From Heterostelium multicystogenum (taxonomy: Eukaryota > Evosea > Eumycetozoa > Acytosteliales > Acytosteliaceae): a stretch of 39,410 nucleotides of DNA. Of this stretch, positions 36,586-39,410 are shown piece by piece. Location: contig RCNN01000225.1 of the NCBI GenBank assembly GCA_003667245.1, forward strand, positions 1-39,410, written 5' to 3'. The translations under genes were made by a program, and so were the position numbers. Positions within the stretch are counted from its first letter, which is position 1. Each line of letters begins with the position of its first letter. The notes beneath the pieces were generated by a model, which had not been told where the DNA came from, made no database searches, and saw only the letters and a list, made by a program, of their open reading frames with translations.

Positions 36586-39410
36586 ATGAATAACAGTGAA
36601 TATCAAATTCCACAGCAGCAGCAACAGCTAAATCAACAACAGCAGCATCAGCAACAACAACTTGAACAACATGCTTTGGATCAATTGTCTAATCTGTCTT
36701 TGAACACTGATGGTGGAGCAATTCATGACAATCTAGGAGGAAGCTTGGAGATATCAATGGATGGCGTCGATATGTACACTAACTACAGTGGCAGCAGCTC
36801 ACATGGTAGCTCGAACGACGTCAATTGGTTCGATAACATTTCAAAGTACAGAGACACCTCCTATGATCGGTTGATGGCTGCCCTGCATCCGCAGTATGAT
36901 TTGGCACAGTACTATGACAGCAACAATATTGTAGTCACAAGGTTGCCCCTCCTCATACCATCGATCAGTCTGTGCTATTTTCATCGTTTGCACTGCCAAA
37001 TCGCCATGAGATGCTGAACAAATCAGCACTTCCAATGGGATTGCTGCTTTCACCTTTTGATCGACCAGTGGTTATTCCGCGATCCACTGACTACTATCCA
37101 CCTGCATGTGCGAAATGCTCTGCCTATATCAAATGTGTATTGCAAGCTCGAGAAGCAGTCATCTCACGGCAACAATGCATCACCTGATGCCGTCTGGGTT
37201 TGCGCAGTGTGCAAACACACTAACCTCATTGATTCAGGTACAAAGGGAGTGCGTTCCATCTGGGAGGTCAAGCAGGGACTAGGCTGGTGGGCAACCGACC
37301 ACTACCAAACAGTGTTTTCAATCCGATCACTATGATATCAAGAAGCGAAAGAAATTTAATACAATCACAACTACAGTTCCAACAGACCCTATATCCACAC
37401 CGCAACTACAAGATATAGATTCTAGCTCAATACCAGCAGTCACTCCAACCAGTCCTCAAAGCATTGCAAAGAATCCCAATGTCTATATATTTGTAGTCGA
37501 TGAAAATCTACCATATGAGGAGCTGGAAATCATCGATCGATCAATACAAACAGTTGCTCTCTAGACTTCCACAAGAATCAATGGTGGCGCTGATCTCATT
37601 TTCCAAGATTGTATCACTCTATGAGATGTCTTCTTCCAACCTCTTCGCAGCAGCAAAAGTAATCTATGGAGGCCAATCCATCAACAGCTCTACAGCATTC
37701 TCACTGAAATTAAAAAAGAAGTTGTTCCTGGAATCACTTCAGGCAGGTGGACTACAGAAATTCCAGCAAAACTTCCAGTCGCTCATGGAAACCTCTGCAC
37801 AGTTCGCTTCATCCTCGATACATACAGTATCGGCACTTGGTGTAGCTATTGAATCGGCGCTCACTCTCATCTCGGCATCTACCATCAACTGTGGAAGAAT
37901 CTTTTATTCCTTCACCAGGCACCAAACTTTGGACCAGGTGCCATTGGTCTGGCAATGCCGGAGACAATCAAACTTTCCAACCAATTGGCAAGTGAATACT
38001 ACAAGCTGCTTGGTGAGCGTGCTTACAAGAAATCAATTGCCATCGATCTTCATCTCATAGGTTTCAATGATTTCTCAGCAAGAATTCTTTCACCCTTGGT
38101 CTTCCCAACAGGACAACTCTTCATTTCACACGACCATCTTGCTGAAACCGATAGATCTGACATGCTCTATCAAAAACATGTACAACTCAATCATTAAAAG
38201 TAAGTTGACCTATTAAAATCCAATCAGCGATGCCAATACTAATAGGAGTATGACCGTAGACAGCGGAATCTACAGCAGATTGGACATACATTGTCCTGAA
38301 CAGGTAAATCTTACCACACTTGATTGACCAACGACCAAAGTGAACGAGCAGCAATCGTTATCAATGACATTGAGAATAAGACAAGTGGATTCTGCAGCGT
38401 TTCAGTGGAGCTGACTAACCTACAGCAAGATGTTTCTCTATCATTGTTTTTCGACTTGCAAGAAGATATTCCCACAAGACTATCTCTACTTCCAGTTCGT
38501 AGTGCACCTGCTTGATCAAACAGAAAACAGAATATTAAGAGTCATTACAAAGCGAATCAAGACAACTGGAAACTTCACTAGATTCATAGACTCCCTTGAT
38601 TTAAATGTTTGCTCCCGTACTTTTATCAAAGAAACTCATACTGGATTCAATCAAATTTAAATCAAACGCAACCGAGGAGGATGAAGAATATAATTTTTAA
38701 AGAAAACTGTAACTATAACATCTAGGACATTAATTACTAATTGATAAGTAAGACCGGTGACTAACCGCCTTAACTTTTCCAACTATCAATTAATAGTGAT
38801 AAACAGTTGAAAACTTATAGCTCAAAAGATGTGCAAATGTAACAGAAAGGATGGTTTAGAAATACAGTTACAATTCCAGAGACTATCCAACAATTCATTA
38901 AGAAAGTAAGTATACAATAGCACCCAATACGCCAATCATAGATTTTAACTCACCCTCAACATTCTTTGTTAATCTTAGGATGTATTTAGTAAGAGAAGGA
39001 ATATTTGTTTGGATCAATCATTCAGAAACGAAGATGATTTTGAAATTGTATCCTCACTTTTTATCAACACCAAACTTTACTGACTCCATGAGAATCATAC
39101 TACCGAAATTGATTCAGTCCGATCAATCCGATCAACTAATAGAGGTAAGTAGTAAACCAATGATTGCCATATTTTTTGTACCTTTGAAAACACTGACATA
39201 AGGCTATCTCTCTACATTTAGATTTCTCCAAAGAATGATAATGTTACAAATGATAAGGTTTTAATATATGATGCTCAAACACATATTTACTTGTTTATTG
39301 GTTCCACAGTTTCACAAGATAGCTCGGCAGTTTATGCATGCGCGTTAGCTTTATTGAAAATCAAATTATACATAGAGTTTCCTCTTGCCATATATCCTGA
39401 CATTCAATGT
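36586..39410 (+). CDS. divergent Sec23-like COPII coat protein (3' end outside the window)
   Basis: Member of the Sec23/Sec24 family, probably Sec23 side. The order is a poly-Gln N-terminus (36586-36680) absent from canonical Sec23, a domain entry FALPNRHEMLNKSALPMGLLLSPFD, then a zinc site CAKC..C (37109-37145, true frame AYINVYCKLE) with VWVCAVCKHTN. A vWA-like trunk (IFVVDENLPYEELEI, LPQESMVALISFSKIVSLYE, FIPSPGT, IGLAMPETIKLSNQLASEYYKLLGERA) follows. The beta-sandwich and helical part hold QFVVHLLDQTENRILRVITKR, and the gelsolin-like end LYPHFLSTPNFTDSMRIILPKL, DAQTHIYLFIGSTVSQDSS. Introns near 38200-38250, 38306-38330, 38908-38979 and 39145-39221 are likely. Frame breaks are at about 36940, 37130, 37290, 37560, 37900 and 38105. 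The core matches Sec23 only loosely, so a paralogue rather than the canonical Sec23 is likely. Confidence 0.75.

Overview
This is an AT-rich nuclear window from a social amoeba (Dictyostelia, Amoebozoa). The evidence is strongly AT-biased spacers and introns, short spliced introns (mostly 49-120 bases, GT/AG, often GTAAGT or GTATGT), poly-Q and poly-N tracts inside otherwise conserved proteins, an F-box-like/leucine-rich gene pair and a 'WLHENRTEG' ankyrin-type gene of kinds expanded in dictyostelids, and an RPB1 with a regular YSPTSPS tail. The proteins are conserved but not close enough to name a species from sequence alone; I would place it in a dictyostelid other than D. discoideum.

Layout. 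1-2300: tRNA-Ile(AAU), decayed sequence, and a small secreted Cys-rich (follistatin-like, spore-coat-type) gene. 2362-5747 (minus): site-1 protease. 6827-9884 (minus): beta-adaptin of AP-1/AP-2. 10821-11538 (plus): Pam16/Tim16, tail-to-tail with a universal stress protein (12191-11587, minus). 12670-13344 (minus): O6-alkylguanine-DNA alkyltransferase. 13592-17081 (plus): two tandem F-box-like/LRR genes. 17124-17586: a run of inverted repeats in an intergenic spacer. 18092-19842 (plus): an unrecognised Q-rich gene. 20423-21244 (minus): SOSS-B/hSSB single-strand DNA-binding protein. 21587-22436 (plus): a peptidyl-tRNA hydrolase-fold protein that has lost its catalytic residues. 22658-22973 (minus): a small single-membrane-span protein. 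25323-30632 (plus): RNA polymerase II largest subunit. 30974-32722: ankyrin-type protein. 32991-34491: WASH1. 34648-36255: KICS2 (KICSTOR). 36586 to the window end: a divergent Sec23-like COPII protein, cut by the edge.

Many coding regions carry single-base frame breaks, mostly at homopolymer runs, even in essential single-copy genes such as RPB1 (about nine breaks). I read these as sequence errors rather than pseudogenes. Gene spans below are therefore whole-gene spans across such breaks.

The genes do not form one pathway, but membrane traffic is over-represented (beta-adaptin, WASH1, Sec23-like, site-1 protease), with KICS2 linking to lysosomal nutrient signalling. The items most worth following up are the inverted-repeat cluster, the catalytically dead Pth-fold protein, KICS2 in an amoebozoan, and the divergent Sec23 paralogue.
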